NCBI GenBank assembly: GCA_964539095.1
Contig: CAZIFL010000008.1
Location: forward strand, 1 to 64,000
Source: DAIPKP01 sp964539095
GTDB taxonomy: Bacteria; Synergistota; Synergistia; Synergistales; Aminiphilaceae
Direction: 5' to 3'
Length of the DNA stretch: 64,000 nucleotides
Each line of letters starts with the position of its first letter. Position 1 is the first letter of the stretch. Below the pieces are notes generated by a model. It saw nothing but the letters and a program-made list of their open reading frames with translations. It was not told the origin of the DNA and searched no databases. This document shows, piece after piece, positions 16,384-25,017 of this stretch. The position numbers and the translations under genes are program-made.

Positions 16384-17454
16384 TTACGGTTTTAACTCAG
16401 GATGCTGCTCAAAGTAGACTTTCTCTTCGTTGTTGATCTCGGCCATAATTTCCTTGAAATATTCTTCGTCCACAAGCTTCATGCTTTCTTCATAAGAAGG
16501 TTTGACAGCTTCCCTAAATTTTCCCAACTCTTCCAAAGAAAGTTCTCTGATATTCATGCCCTGATCCCTAAAGAAACCCGCCCATTCCGCATTCTTTTTC
16601 GCCATTTGGTCTCGATACGCCTGTGTCGCAATGGCGGTGGATTCGTCAAAAGCCGTTCTCACATCATCAGGAAGACTCTGATACCATTCCTCATTGGTTA
16701 CATACACCACAAACTCAAAGAGGTGTCCGGTAAGCGTCATATGTTTACAAACTTCATACAACCGCCCACCCATCACATTTTCAAAGGGATTTTCAGTTCC
16801 GTCTACGACACGTTGCTGCAGCGACGTGAAAAGTTCGGACCATGCAATAGGTGTCGGGTTTGCTCCCAAAAGCTTAAAGGCCGCAAGATGCACCGGATTT
16901 GGCTGAACCCGAAATTTCATCCCCTTGATAGATTCCAGATCGGTAATCGGCTTATCTACGGCAAGAAGATGACGGAAACCCACTTCCCAGTAAGCCATAA
17001 TACGAAGTCCCGTCTCCTCAATCACACGCTCCCGGAAAACATTTCCGACCTTACCATCCACGATATTATAGGCGATTTGAGCATGCGGATAGGGGATCAC
17101 AAAAAAATTAGTGAGGGGAACACAGGCTCTTGAAAATTCGGAAAACGTGGACATGGGGATCATCGTCCACTGCAGATTATTGTTCTGAACTAAATTAACG
17201 GAAGCCTCGTACGTTTTTGCAAGCTGTTCTTCCCAATAAATCTTAACATTAATCTTGTCTCCAACTCGTTTTTTCATTTCCTCCACAAGTCTCAGAGTTG
17301 CGACAACACTTGGTTGATCTGCGTAACTCTTAGGATTGTATGATGCTTGCATTCGTAAATTGATCTTTTTTCCTCTAGCTTCAGCCACACCGGAGAAGCA
17401 GAGGAAAAAAACACACACGACCAAAACAGCAGATGTCCAGTTATTCTTTTTCAT
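16384..17454 (-). CDS. TRAP transporter substrate-binding protein (DctP family)
   Basis: A 356-residue periplasmic receptor for a TRAP transporter. A signal peptide is evident (MKKNNW, then a hydrophobic stretch, ending near GVAEARG). DctP-family features include FRVQPNPVHLAAFKLLGANP, with the conserved Arg that binds the substrate carboxylate, and PIAWSELFTSLQQRVVDGTENP. The start has GAGGAGG nine bases upstream; an in-frame codon 18 bases earlier is less likely. It is the last gene of the GntR-DctQ-DctM-dehydratase-dehydratase-DctP cluster, with 191 bases between it and the gene before, enough for its own promoter. The ligand is probably a sugar acid, from the two acid-sugar dehydratases. 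Confidence 0.93.
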   Translation of the reverse strand: MKKNNWTSAVLVVCVFFLCFSGVAEARGKKINLRMQASYNPKSYADQPSVVATLRLVEEMKKRVGDKINVKIYWEEQLAKTYEASVNLVQNNNLQWTMIPMSTFSEFSRACVPLTNFFVIPYPHAQIAYNIVDGKVGNVFRERVIEETGLRIMAYWEVGFRHLLAVDKPITDLESIKGMKFRVQPNPVHLAAFKLLGANPTPIAWSELFTSLQQRVVDGTENPFENVMGGRLYEVCKHMTLTGHLFEFVVYVTNEEWYQSLPDDVRTAFDESTAIATQAYRDQMAKKNAEWAGFFRDQGMNIRELSLEELGKFREAVKPSYEESMKLVDEEYFKEIMAEINNEEKVYFEQHPELKP

Positions 17455-17645
17455 TTCAGTATCCCTCCTCAAACAATCAGCACCCTTGCCCTTAATCCAC
17501 TTTCAACCGTTCTCACGCAAAACAACCAATTTAGTCTTACATAGTTATTGGAGCGATCTTCGCCTTGCTCTGCAATAAATTTTCTGATTGCACAAAACTT
17601 CGGATTCTATCGCCGAAAGCGGGTTGCCGAAAGTATCACGAAAAG

Positions 17646-18842
17646 CTATTTTATGAGTTCATGAGGATACGTTCTAACGACTTTTTCATTCAATTCCTGC
17701 CCAAGTCCAGGGAGATCCGGAACAGCATACTTTCCGTTTACCGGCTGATAGTCATACTCACACAACTCCCGAACATAAGGACAAAGAGCATGCACATGGT
17801 GTTCATGAATAATAAAGTTCGGGATAACCGCTTCAAGCTGCAGGGCTGCAGCTGTTGAAACAGGGCCACCGCAAACATGAATCTGCACGGTAGCATCGTA
17901 GGTATTGGCATAATCACAGATTTTTTTCCCTTCTGTAATACCTCCACAAAGGCAAAGGTCCGGCTGAATTACTGCAAGGGCCTGTTTCTCGAACAACGCC
18001 CGATATCCCCAGCGGGTATAAGAACGCTCCCCCGTTGCCACAGGGAGTTTTGTGCTCCTTGCTACAAGTGCCATATTGTCCACATTCATGGGGTGGACAG
18101 GTTCCTCATAATAGAAGATGTTGAGATCTTCAAGCGCTCTCCCAAGCTGAATAGCAGAATTCACACCGAGAAGAGAATGGATTTCAACAATAATATCCTT
18201 ATCAGGGCCAATCGCCTCACGGATAGCATGGACACGGTCATAACACATCATAATCTGATTGTGTTTCAAAATTCCATAATGATTCCAAGCATCACTGGAT
18301 TGGGGGGTGTCTAAACCGTTTCTATCATGCTGAAGAGGGTCCACCTTAACGCAATCGTATCCCTCCGCCATGGCTTTACGTGCTGCTTCAGCATAGTCCT
18401 TGGGATCGGAAAGATGCAAAAAATCCTCTCCCCATCCAAATTGAATCTGGCTCGCATAGGTGCGCAAATTATCGTTAGTTTTTCCTCCGAGTAACTGATA
18501 TACAGGAGTGTTGAGCACTTTTCCGCGAATATCCCAGCAAGCGATATCAATGGCACTCATGCCACCATACACTACGGGACCACCGCTCATCCCCCAAAAA
18601 GTGTCACGGAAAAGCGTTTCCCAGATGTGTTCCGTGCGCATAGGATCCTTACCAACCACGTATTTGAAAAGATCTTTCAACATGGCTAAACCCGCACGGC
18701 CTCCCGCACAATAAGCAAGCCCTACCTCTCCAATCCCGCTAATCCCTTCATCGGTGTCCACTCTAATCAGAACAGGGTTAAAAGGGCTGCTTCCCTTTAA
18801 TGTGAGATCGCAGAAAAACGCTTCGATTTGAGTAATTTTCAT
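17646..18842 (-). CDS. Acid-sugar dehydratase, mandelate racemase subgroup (paralogue 1)
   Basis: A 398-residue enolase-superfamily enzyme that should dehydrate an aldonic or related acid sugar. The capping domain is N-terminal (start MKITQIEAFFCD). In the barrel the metal ligands appear as EIHS, EEPV and GERSY, and a general-base histidine sits in VQIHVCGGPVS. The segment GYDCVKVDP occupies the lysine-strand position. It is closely related along its whole length to the gene just upstream (32-base gap), so the pair arose by duplication. It belongs to the TRAP operon and presumably acts on the imported acid sugar. Galactonate, gluconate or another epimer cannot be distinguished by reading. Confidence 0.88.
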   Translation of the reverse strand: MKITQIEAFFCDLTLKGSSPFNPVLIRVDTDEGISGIGEVGLAYCAGGRAGLAMLKDLFKYVVGKDPMRTEHIWETLFRDTFWGMSGGPVVYGGMSAIDIACWDIRGKVLNTPVYQLLGGKTNDNLRTYASQIQFGWGEDFLHLSDPKDYAEAARKAMAEGYDCVKVDPLQHDRNGLDTPQSSDAWNHYGILKHNQIMMCYDRVHAIREAIGPDKDIIVEIHSLLGVNSAIQLGRALEDLNIFYYEEPVHPMNVDNMALVARSTKLPVATGERSYTRWGYRALFEKQALAVIQPDLCLCGGITEGKKICDYANTYDATVQIHVCGGPVSTAAALQLEAVIPNFIIHEHHVHALCPYVRELCEYDYQPVNGKYAVPDLPGLGQELNEKVVRTYPHELIK

Positions 18843-18874
18843 ACCAGATCGCCTCCGTAATTTAGTAAAAAAAA

Positions 18875-20080
18875 TTATTCTGTAATTACATCAACCTTAT
18901 AATTGTTGACCACTTCATCGTTAAGTTCTTGGCCAATTCCGGGAAGATCCGGAGCGACATACCGCCCTCTTACGGGTTGATAATCATACTTACACAGCTC
19001 AACATTACACTCCTTAAGTGCATATGTATGATGTTCGTGAATAATAAAGTTGGGAATCACCGTCTCGATCTGGAGCGCTGCTGCTTTTGAAACCGGCCCC
19101 CCACAAACGTGAATCTGCACGGTAGCATCATATACATTGGCCATATCACAGATCTTCTTGCCTTCGGTGATCCCCCCACACAGACACAGATCAGGCTGGA
19201 TTACGGCCAAAGCCTGCTTTTCGAGCATTTCCCGGTATCCCCACCGTGTATAGGAACGCTCACCGGTAGCAATGGGAATTTGGACGGAACGGGCAATGAG
19301 TGCCATATTATCGGCATTCATTGGGTGAACGGGCTCCTCGTAATAGAACACATTCAAATCCTCAAGGAGCCTTCCGAACTGGATGGCAGAATTTATTCCC
19401 AAGAAAGAATGGATTTCAACGATAATATCAACGTCAGGCCCCACCGCTTCTCGAATGGCCTTAACACGCTGATATCCCATATCAAGTTCCTCCCGCCGAA
19501 GCAGGCCATAAAAGCTCTGTTTCGGCGAACGTCCGGGCAAAACGGATTCATCCTTATCAATCATAAGAGGATCTACCTTTACCGCATCGTATCCTTCGGC
19601 AAGAGCTTTCAGTGCAGCCTCCGCATATTCTTCGGGCTGTCGAAGAGCCTTAAACGTAGGAGCCCAGTCGAATTGGATCTGGCTTGCATACACCCGCAGT
19701 GAATCCTTCATTTTTCCGCCAAGCAGCTGGTATACCGGAGCATTCAAAGCCTTGCCACGAATATCCCAGCAAGCAATGTCGATCGCGCTAAACCCTGAGT
19801 AGACAACGGGGCCACCGCCCATCCCCCAGAAGGTGTCGCGGAAAAGAGATTCCCAAATAGCCTCCACTTTCATGGGGTCTTTGCCAATCACGAGAGGGGC
19901 AAGATCTTTGATCATGCCTACTGCGGCATTTGAACCACAACCATACGCCAACCCTGCCTCGCCAATACCGCTGATTCCCTCATCCGTGTTCACTCGAATC
20001 AACACAGGATTAAAAGCAGCCATAGTAGGATCCTTCTTGTTAACCTTACAGTCAAAAACCTCAATACTTGTAATTTTCAC
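18875..20080 (-). CDS. Acid-sugar dehydratase, mandelate racemase subgroup (paralogue 2)
   Basis: A 401-residue enolase-superfamily protein with the same architecture as its neighbour: capping domain, then EIHS, EEPV, GERSY and VQIHVCGGPVS. Translation starts at GTG with GGAGGAAG upstream, 21 bases after the DctM gene. Relative to paralogue 1 it carries a changed loop after the KVDP strand (DKDESVLPGRSPKQS against a shorter one), a region that contacts substrate in this superfamily. The two may therefore handle different epimers or tautomers. Reaction assumed to be beta-elimination of water to a 2-keto-3-deoxy acid. Confidence 0.88.
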   Translation of the reverse strand: MKITSIEVFDCKVNKKDPTMAAFNPVLIRVNTDEGISGIGEAGLAYGCGSNAAVGMIKDLAPLVIGKDPMKVEAIWESLFRDTFWGMGGGPVVYSGFSAIDIACWDIRGKALNAPVYQLLGGKMKDSLRVYASQIQFDWAPTFKALRQPEEYAEAALKALAEGYDAVKVDPLMIDKDESVLPGRSPKQSFYGLLRREELDMGYQRVKAIREAVGPDVDIIVEIHSFLGINSAIQFGRLLEDLNVFYYEEPVHPMNADNMALIARSVQIPIATGERSYTRWGYREMLEKQALAVIQPDLCLCGGITEGKKICDMANVYDATVQIHVCGGPVSKAAALQIETVIPNFIIHEHHTYALKECNVELCKYDYQPVRGRYVAPDLPGIGQELNDEVVNNYKVDVITE

Positions 20081-20101
20081 CGTGTTCTTCCTCCTTATAT
20101 A

Positions 20102-21382
20102 TTAATGTAGCAATTGAACAAAAAACAAACTTATTTGAGGAACAAAAGTTACGACGAAAAGAGCTAAAATCATAGCAATCACAAAGGGCAACTCTTCTTT
20201 TATTATGTCCGGGACCGGCATGTCAAATATTGTGGACGCAAGAAAAATATTAGTCGCCATGGGAGGGGTCACAAATCCGAGAGCGAGAGCTATGGTAACC
20301 ACGATACCGAAATGGACGGGATCAACTCCCAGGGGGGCTACGATGGAGAGCAGAAGTGGAGAAAATATCAAATTCGCAGACATGGTATCCATTAACATTC
20401 CCAAGACGATAAGAAACAAATCAACGATGAAAAGAATGACATATTTGTTCGTGGATATTATCGAAATAGCATCACTCAGCCTGTCCGGGAGCATCGTGAT
20501 CGACACGAGAAAAGAAAGAGATGTGGCAAAGCCAAAAATTAAAAATGAAGCTCCTACCAAAGAGGCGTTGTCGATAAATACCCGTATCAGGTGCTGTACC
20601 GTCAATTCTTTATAAATAAAAAACCCGACGAACATTCCGTACACAACCCCCACGACTGCGGCCTCGGTAGGCGTAAAAATACCGCCATATATTCCTCCTA
20701 GGATAATCACAGGCATAAACAAAGCCCATTTCGCTTCCCATGCAGCTCTTCCCGTCTCTCTAAGGTTGAATTGCTCTCCGGTTCCTGTATAGCCCCGTTT
20801 TTTCCCAATAATGTATGCTGTGATCATAAGGAAGAGACCGACAACGATCCCCGGGCCAATGCCAGCAATAAAAAGGTCTCCAATGGAAGTCATGGTTCCT
20901 ACCCCGTAAATTACAAGAGGTATACTCGGCGGGATAATGATCCCCAAGCCCCCCGCAGTAGTCACAACACCTACGGAGAATTTTTTAGAGTAATGATGCT
21001 TCACCATGGCAGGAACCATAATCGTGCCGATAGCTGCAAGGGTTGCCGGAGCAGAACCCGAAATCGCTCCAAAAAACATGCATGCGAGAATCGCCACCAT
21101 GGCCAACCCGGACGTCTTATTTCCCACAAGTTTATGCGCAACATTGACAATACGCTGGGAAAGGCCTCCTCCCTCCATAATAGAGCCTGTCAGCATAAAA
21201 AAGGGAACGGCCATCAACGGAAAGGAGTTAAGAGCAGAATACATATTTTGAAAAATAAAGGAAAATCCGGACACGTCGTAAATCAATACAAAAACGAGGA
21301 TGGCACATCCAACCGCGATAGCTATCGGTATGCTTGTCACCAAAAAACCGATAAACAGCAAAGAAAGTACAAGAGCATCCAC
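20102..21382 (-). CDS. TRAP transporter large permease (DctM family)
   Basis: A 426-residue inner-membrane protein, the 12-helix channel subunit that uses the sodium gradient to import the receptor-delivered substrate. Typical segments include PLMAVPFFMLTGSIMEGGG, FFGAISGSAPATLAAIG and PPSIPLVIYG. The frame is open for 30 codons upstream, but GTG at 21382 has AAAGGAG eight bases before it and gives the usual length and N-terminus. It follows DctQ by 34 bases and precedes the two dehydratase genes. Confidence 0.93.
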   Translation of the reverse strand: MDALVLSLLFIGFLVTSIPIAIAVGCAILVFVLIYDVSGFSFIFQNMYSALNSFPLMAVPFFMLTGSIMEGGGLSQRIVNVAHKLVGNKTSGLAMVAILACMFFGAISGSAPATLAAIGTIMVPAMVKHHYSKKFSVGVVTTAGGLGIIIPPSIPLVIYGVGTMTSIGDLFIAGIGPGIVVGLFLMITAYIIGKKRGYTGTGEQFNLRETGRAAWEAKWALFMPVIILGGIYGGIFTPTEAAVVGVVYGMFVGFFIYKELTVQHLIRVFIDNASLVGASFLIFGFATSLSFLVSITMLPDRLSDAISIISTNKYVILFIVDLFLIVLGMLMDTMSANLIFSPLLLSIVAPLGVDPVHFGIVVTIALALGFVTPPMATNIFLASTIFDMPVPDIIKEELPFVIAMILALFVVTFVPQISLFFVQLLH

Positions 21383-21416
21383 GGCAATTTCTCCTTTCAA
21401 AATCCAGAAAGATGCG

Positions 21417-21941
21417 TTAGAATTCCTGTCTTTGAAATTCCTTCGTTTCTCCGGGAATAATTCCGTCCTCATTCATTAGACGATACTCCCGAAACTGCCG
21501 CAGGATATCCTGAAGCAATCTGAACGCGATCAGTGAAAAAGATATGGGAAGCCCTGCAAAAACAATCCATCTCTTTAAGCCTGTAGCCGCAGCGATCTGC
21601 CCCGTTGCTTTCGCCAAGATGGTCATGTTATACGTTCCATAAACCAAAAAAATACAGAAAAGAAAAAAAACTATGTTACACGCGATATCCACCAGTTTTC
21701 TTTTACGCGGCTTGAGGAAAGAAACAAATACCTCTATTCGAAGATGCCGCCTTTGTTGAACCGCAAGAGCGGCACCAAAATACGCAAGCCATACGAGGCA
21801 AAAAATAGACAATTCTTCGGACCATGTTATGGACAAATTAAAAACATATCTTGAAAAAACTTGTAGAAAAAGAACAACGGTCATCACGCAAGTCAGGAAA
21901 ATAACCACAACTTTTTCTAAGTTCGCCTCGATCCACCTCAT
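21417..21941 (-). CDS. TRAP transporter small permease (DctQ family)
   Basis: A 174-residue protein with four membrane helices, the small subunit that pairs with DctM. The conserved WSEELSIFCLVWLAYFGAAL block and the preceding RYVFNLSITW are typical. The ATG at 21941 is preferred to the GTG six bases upstream because GGGGG then lies at a normal distance. It sits between the GntR regulator (36-base gap) and DctM (34-base gap). Base composition is low in GC compared with genes outside the island. Confidence 0.92.
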   Translation of the reverse strand: MRWIEANLEKVVVIFLTCVMTVVLFLQVFSRYVFNLSITWSEELSIFCLVWLAYFGAALAVQQRRHLRIEVFVSFLKPRKRKLVDIACNIVFFLFCIFLVYGTYNMTILAKATGQIAAATGLKRWIVFAGLPISFSLIAFRLLQDILRQFREYRLMNEDGIIPGETKEFQRQEF

Positions 21942-21977
21942 TTCCACACCCCCAAATGCAAAATGTCTTTTACCGAT

Positions 21978-22628
21978 TTACAAATAACCACTTATCTTTA
22001 ACGAGTCTGCTATTCTTTTGCTTGCAAGAGAATAATGTGTCCTCAATTTCTCCATGCTTAGCGCCATGTCCTTTTTCCATAATGTGTCAATAATTTCCTG
22101 ATGTTCCTTTTGAGGATGCGCGTAGTCTTTTGCTATCTTTTGAGAAGCTATCGTAATCCGGACTAATTCCTCCACCATAACCGTCCATATTTTCATGACA
22201 TAGTCATTTTGTTCGAATTCGAGTATTATTTTGTGAAACTCCATGTCCTTCATAGTAAACGGGTATAAATCACCTTCCACTTTTGCCATTTCAGAAAGAA
22301 GCACATCAAGTTTTCCAGCAATAAGCCTGGATGCGCCTTTCTCAAATATCCTTTCAATGGCAATTGATTCTAGTTGTGATCGAAAGGAATACATATCGTA
22401 GGCATCTTTTATTTTTAAATCTTTGACTAGGTATTTCTTCCCTTCCCCCGTCGATACCCACCCATCCCACGCAAGACGCTGCAGGGCATCCCTGACGGGA
22501 GTTCGGCTTGTTCCGAGCTCTTCAGCCAAATCTCTTTCTTTCACAGCTGCTCCAGGAGGTAATTCCAACGTTATAATTTTTTCTTTAATTGTTCTATAGA
22601 GTTGCACATACAGAAATTCTTCAACCAT
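21978..22628 (-). CDS. GntR-family regulator with FCD domain
   Basis: A 216-residue transcription factor. The N-terminal winged helix (about 8-75) contains LAEELGTSRTPVRDALQRLAWDG. The helical FCD ligand domain (about 85-210) includes the metal or ligand histidines in the segment MKDMEFHKIILEF. FCD regulators typically sense carboxylic or sugar acids and repress the adjacent catabolic operon. Here it is the first gene of the TRAP/dehydratase operon, so autoregulation is likely. A TTGGTACACCAG element upstream resembles known operators for this family. Confidence 0.92.
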   Translation of the reverse strand: MVEEFLYVQLYRTIKEKIITLELPPGAAVKERDLAEELGTSRTPVRDALQRLAWDGWVSTGEGKKYLVKDLKIKDAYDMYSFRSQLESIAIERIFEKGASRLIAGKLDVLLSEMAKVEGDLYPFTMKDMEFHKIILEFEQNDYVMKIWTVMVEELVRITIASQKIAKDYAHPQKEHQEIIDTLWKKDMALSMEKLRTHYSLASKRIADSLKISGYL

Positions 22629-22710
22629 GACAATACCTCGCTCCTTTTTATTTCAAGAATACCGAAATAAGACTGGCGTACTCAATTCTTTTTGACATGC
22701 CAAAACCTTT

Positions 22711-22722
22711 TTGGTACACCAG
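22711..22722. promoter_or_regulatory. Putative GntR/FCD operator
   Basis: TTGGTACACCAG is an almost perfect inverted repeat of the TGGT-N-ACCA type used by FCD regulators such as UxuR/ExuR. It lies 83 bases upstream of the GntR start codon. The fragment AATATACCA nearby may be a second half-site. Confidence 0.5.
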
Positions 22723-22824
22723 CTTTTTTCAATATACCACCACCCCACCTTCAAGTCAAGACGATTTCAGCAAATTACGAGATAAAGACACTAAAAACCA
22801 AGAACCCCATCCAGGAAGCCCCCC

Positions 22825-22853
22825 TTGATAAGGTCGTACGACTGTATTATAAG
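22825..22853 (+). promoter_or_regulatory. Promoter of the first TetR-adaptor-RND operon
   Basis: TTGATA (22825-22830) and TATAAG (22848-22853) are 17 bases apart, 33 bases before the TetR start codon. Confidence 0.65.
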
Positions 22854-22867
22854 TTAGTCGAGCGACT
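22833..22867. promoter_or_regulatory. Two palindromes, putative TetR operators
   Basis: GTCGTACGAC (22833-22842) is a perfect palindrome in the promoter spacer. AGTCGAGCGACT (22856-22867) is an inverted repeat with a 2-base centre just after the -10 box. They share the pattern GTCG-NN-CGAC, centres about 24 bases apart, fitting autorepression by the TetR protein encoded next. Confidence 0.65.
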
Positions 22868-22885
22868 GACCTTGGAGGTGTTCTC

Positions 22886-23650
22886 ATGGAAGATCACGGG
22901 AAAAATACCAGCGGCACCACAAAGAGCCACAGAGCGAAAGCAACGAAAGCGATTAATAGAAAAGCGGACAGAGAGACGAACACCGAGGCAAATAGGGACA
23001 CCAGAACCGCCCTGATTCTTGCAGCGGGAGAGCTTTTTGCAAAGCAGGGGTTCGACGGGGTAAGCACCCGGATGATTGCGGAGAAGGCAAAGGTGAATCT
23101 GGGAGCCATTCACTACCACTTCGGGAGCAAGGAGAATCTTTATGTGGAGACCTTCAGCTTCATCGCCGCAGAGGGAAAGGATCTCTCCTTCTCCAGAATT
23201 CTTGAGGCCCGAAAGGAGCACGAAGAAGATCCCCGAGAAAAGGCCCTATGCATCCGAGACATGGTGTTTCACTTCTTTTCAGATCTCTTCGAATCTCCCC
23301 GGAGGGATTGGAAAAAGCGACTTCTCATTCAGGAGCTTTTTCACCCCTCCCCTATGATGTCCACCCTGGCGGAGAAGATCATGAAGCCCCATAACGATGA
23401 TCTGGCGGCGTTTTACCAAGCCCTCCGAAGAGAAAGCACCCTTGAGGAAGCCTACATATGGGCGGATATGCTCTATGCCCAGGCTTTTTTCTATCTCATG
23501 GCCCGGGAACCTCTAGGGATACTTCGGAAGGAGGTCCCTCTGGAAAAGAGGTTTTTCCACACCGTGGCCCTCACTACCGCCCGGAGCATGATCCTTCTGG
23601 CGGGGCTTCCTCTTCCGGAGGATCTTGCCCTGGATACGCCGGAAGGATGA
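22886..23650 (+). CDS. TetR-family repressor of the first RND operon
   Basis: A 254-residue regulator. After an unusually long, basic and Thr-rich N-terminal tail (about 40 residues), the TetR helix-turn-helix spans about 40-90 (AAGELFAKQGFDGVSTRMIA, then VNLGAIHYHFGSKENLY). The rest is a helical ligand domain resembling CerR-like regulators. GGAGGTG precedes the ATG. Twin palindromes in its promoter suggest it represses itself and the downstream adaptor and pump genes, released by a pump substrate. Some N-terminal residues may be absent if a later start is used, but no better ribosome-binding site is seen. Confidence 0.9.
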   Translation: MEDHGKNTSGTTKSHRAKATKAINRKADRETNTEANRDTRTALILAAGELFAKQGFDGVSTRMIAEKAKVNLGAIHYHFGSKENLYVETFSFIAAEGKDLSFSRILEARKEHEEDPREKALCIRDMVFHFFSDLFESPRRDWKKRLLIQELFHPSPMMSTLAEKIMKPHNDDLAAFYQALRRESTLEEAYIWADMLYAQAFFYLMAREPLGILRKEVPLEKRFFHTVALTTARSMILLAGLPLPEDLALDTPEG

Positions 23651-23763
23651 GAGAGACAGCATTCCCACCCCAGGGTAACAACCCTGGATGAAGCAGAACG
23701 GAAGGGCAGGAAACGTACGGAAAACACAGAAGCTGGAGAAGATAGAGAAAGGAACAACACGAA

Positions 23764-25017
23764 ATGACATTAAAAAAATATAAAGTACGGAGACTCCTTA
23801 TTCTCTGCCTTCTGGGGGTGCTGGTGCTGGGAGGCCATGCCCTGCATAGCCACCTCAAGGGAGAGAGGGAAGAAGAAGCTTCAGGGGAGAAGGTTCTTCA
23901 GGGCACCCCGGTGGTGCTTACCCCCCTGGAGCTGCGTTCCTTCGAACGAACCGTAACGTTTACGGGCAATCTTGAGGCCAAGAGTTTTGCTCTGGTCTCT
24001 CCCCGTGTCGGGGGGGCTCTGGAAGATGTCTTCGTGGAGGAGGGAGACAGGGTAACGGCTCACGAGACGAAACTCTTCCAGACAGACCCCCTCACTCTGG
24101 AAAAGGGGCTGGAGATCGCCCGGCAGGAGCACACCGTGGCCCAACATGCGGTGCGAGAGAAAAAAGCCAATCTGGAGCGCCTCCAGGCGGATTTCGCCAA
24201 GGCGGAGCAGGACTACAAGCGGGGGAAGGAGCTTCTGGCCCAGCACGCCATCTCCACCAGCGCCTTCGAGGAGTACGAATCCCGGTATCGTCAAGGCCTG
24301 GCACTGATCAAACACGCCAAGGTACTCATCTCCCTTACTCAGGAGCAGGAGATCCAGGCCCGGCTTCATCTGGAGATTGCGGGAAAAAATCTGCAGGATT
24401 CTTTGGTGATGGCCCCCATCAGCGGGGTGATAACCGAGCGCTTTCGGGAGCCCGGAGAGATGGGGGAGATAGGAAAGCCGGTGCTGCGGATCGAAAATCT
24501 GGAGGCCCTGGAGGCGGTGGGCTTCCTTCCGGAGGATTATTTTCACGAAGTTCTTCCGGGAACCACCCCGGTGCGGGTACGGGTGGGGGCGCTGGAGCTT
24601 CCTCTCCAGAAGATCACCTATAAAAGCCCCACGGTGGACCGCACGCTACGCACTTTCGAGGTGAAGGTGCATCTCTCGGATCCTCCTCCGGGAATTACCC
24701 CCGGCAGGATTGCCCATCTGGAGGTGCTTCTGGAGAGCCGTACCGCCCTGGGAGTGCCCCGGGAGGCTCTGGTGGCGAAGCGCTCCGGACCGGTGCTCTT
24801 TGCGGCGGAAGGTGGAAAGGCTCGGGAGATTCCGGTAGTGGCGGGGCTGGAAACCGAGGGATGGGTGGAAATCCGCAAGACCGCTGGAGCTTCGAATACC
24901 GCTTCGGATACAGCTTCGGAAGACTTCCTCCTGGAGGAAGGAACCCCGGTGGTTACCCAGGGGCAGCTCTTCCTGGAAGAGGGGAGTCTTCTCGCCCCGG
25001 TGGGAGGGGATAACTGA
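23764..25017 (+). CDS. RND efflux adaptor (membrane fusion protein)
   Basis: A 417-residue periplasmic adaptor anchored by one N-terminal membrane segment (about 9-27), with no lipobox cysteine. The lipoyl-like motif is split: its first half is LVSPRVGGALEDVFVEEGDR and its second half lies around DSLVMAPISGVITERFREPG. A coiled-coil hairpin (about 110-215) and a beta-barrel domain complete the fold. AAAGGA precedes the ATG. The stop codon overlaps the start of the RND permease by one base. It should link that pump to an outer-membrane channel; none is encoded in this operon. Confidence 0.9.
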   Translation: MTLKKYKVRRLLILCLLGVLVLGGHALHSHLKGEREEEASGEKVLQGTPVVLTPLELRSFERTVTFTGNLEAKSFALVSPRVGGALEDVFVEEGDRVTAHETKLFQTDPLTLEKGLEIARQEHTVAQHAVREKKANLERLQADFAKAEQDYKRGKELLAQHAISTSAFEEYESRYRQGLALIKHAKVLISLTQEQEIQARLHLEIAGKNLQDSLVMAPISGVITERFREPGEMGEIGKPVLRIENLEALEAVGFLPEDYFHEVLPGTTPVRVRVGALELPLQKITYKSPTVDRTLRTFEVKVHLSDPPPGITPGRIAHLEVLLESRTALGVPREALVAKRSGPVLFAAEGGKAREIPVVAGLETEGWVEIRKTAGASNTASDTASEDFLLEEGTPVVTQGQLFLEEGSLLAPVGGDN

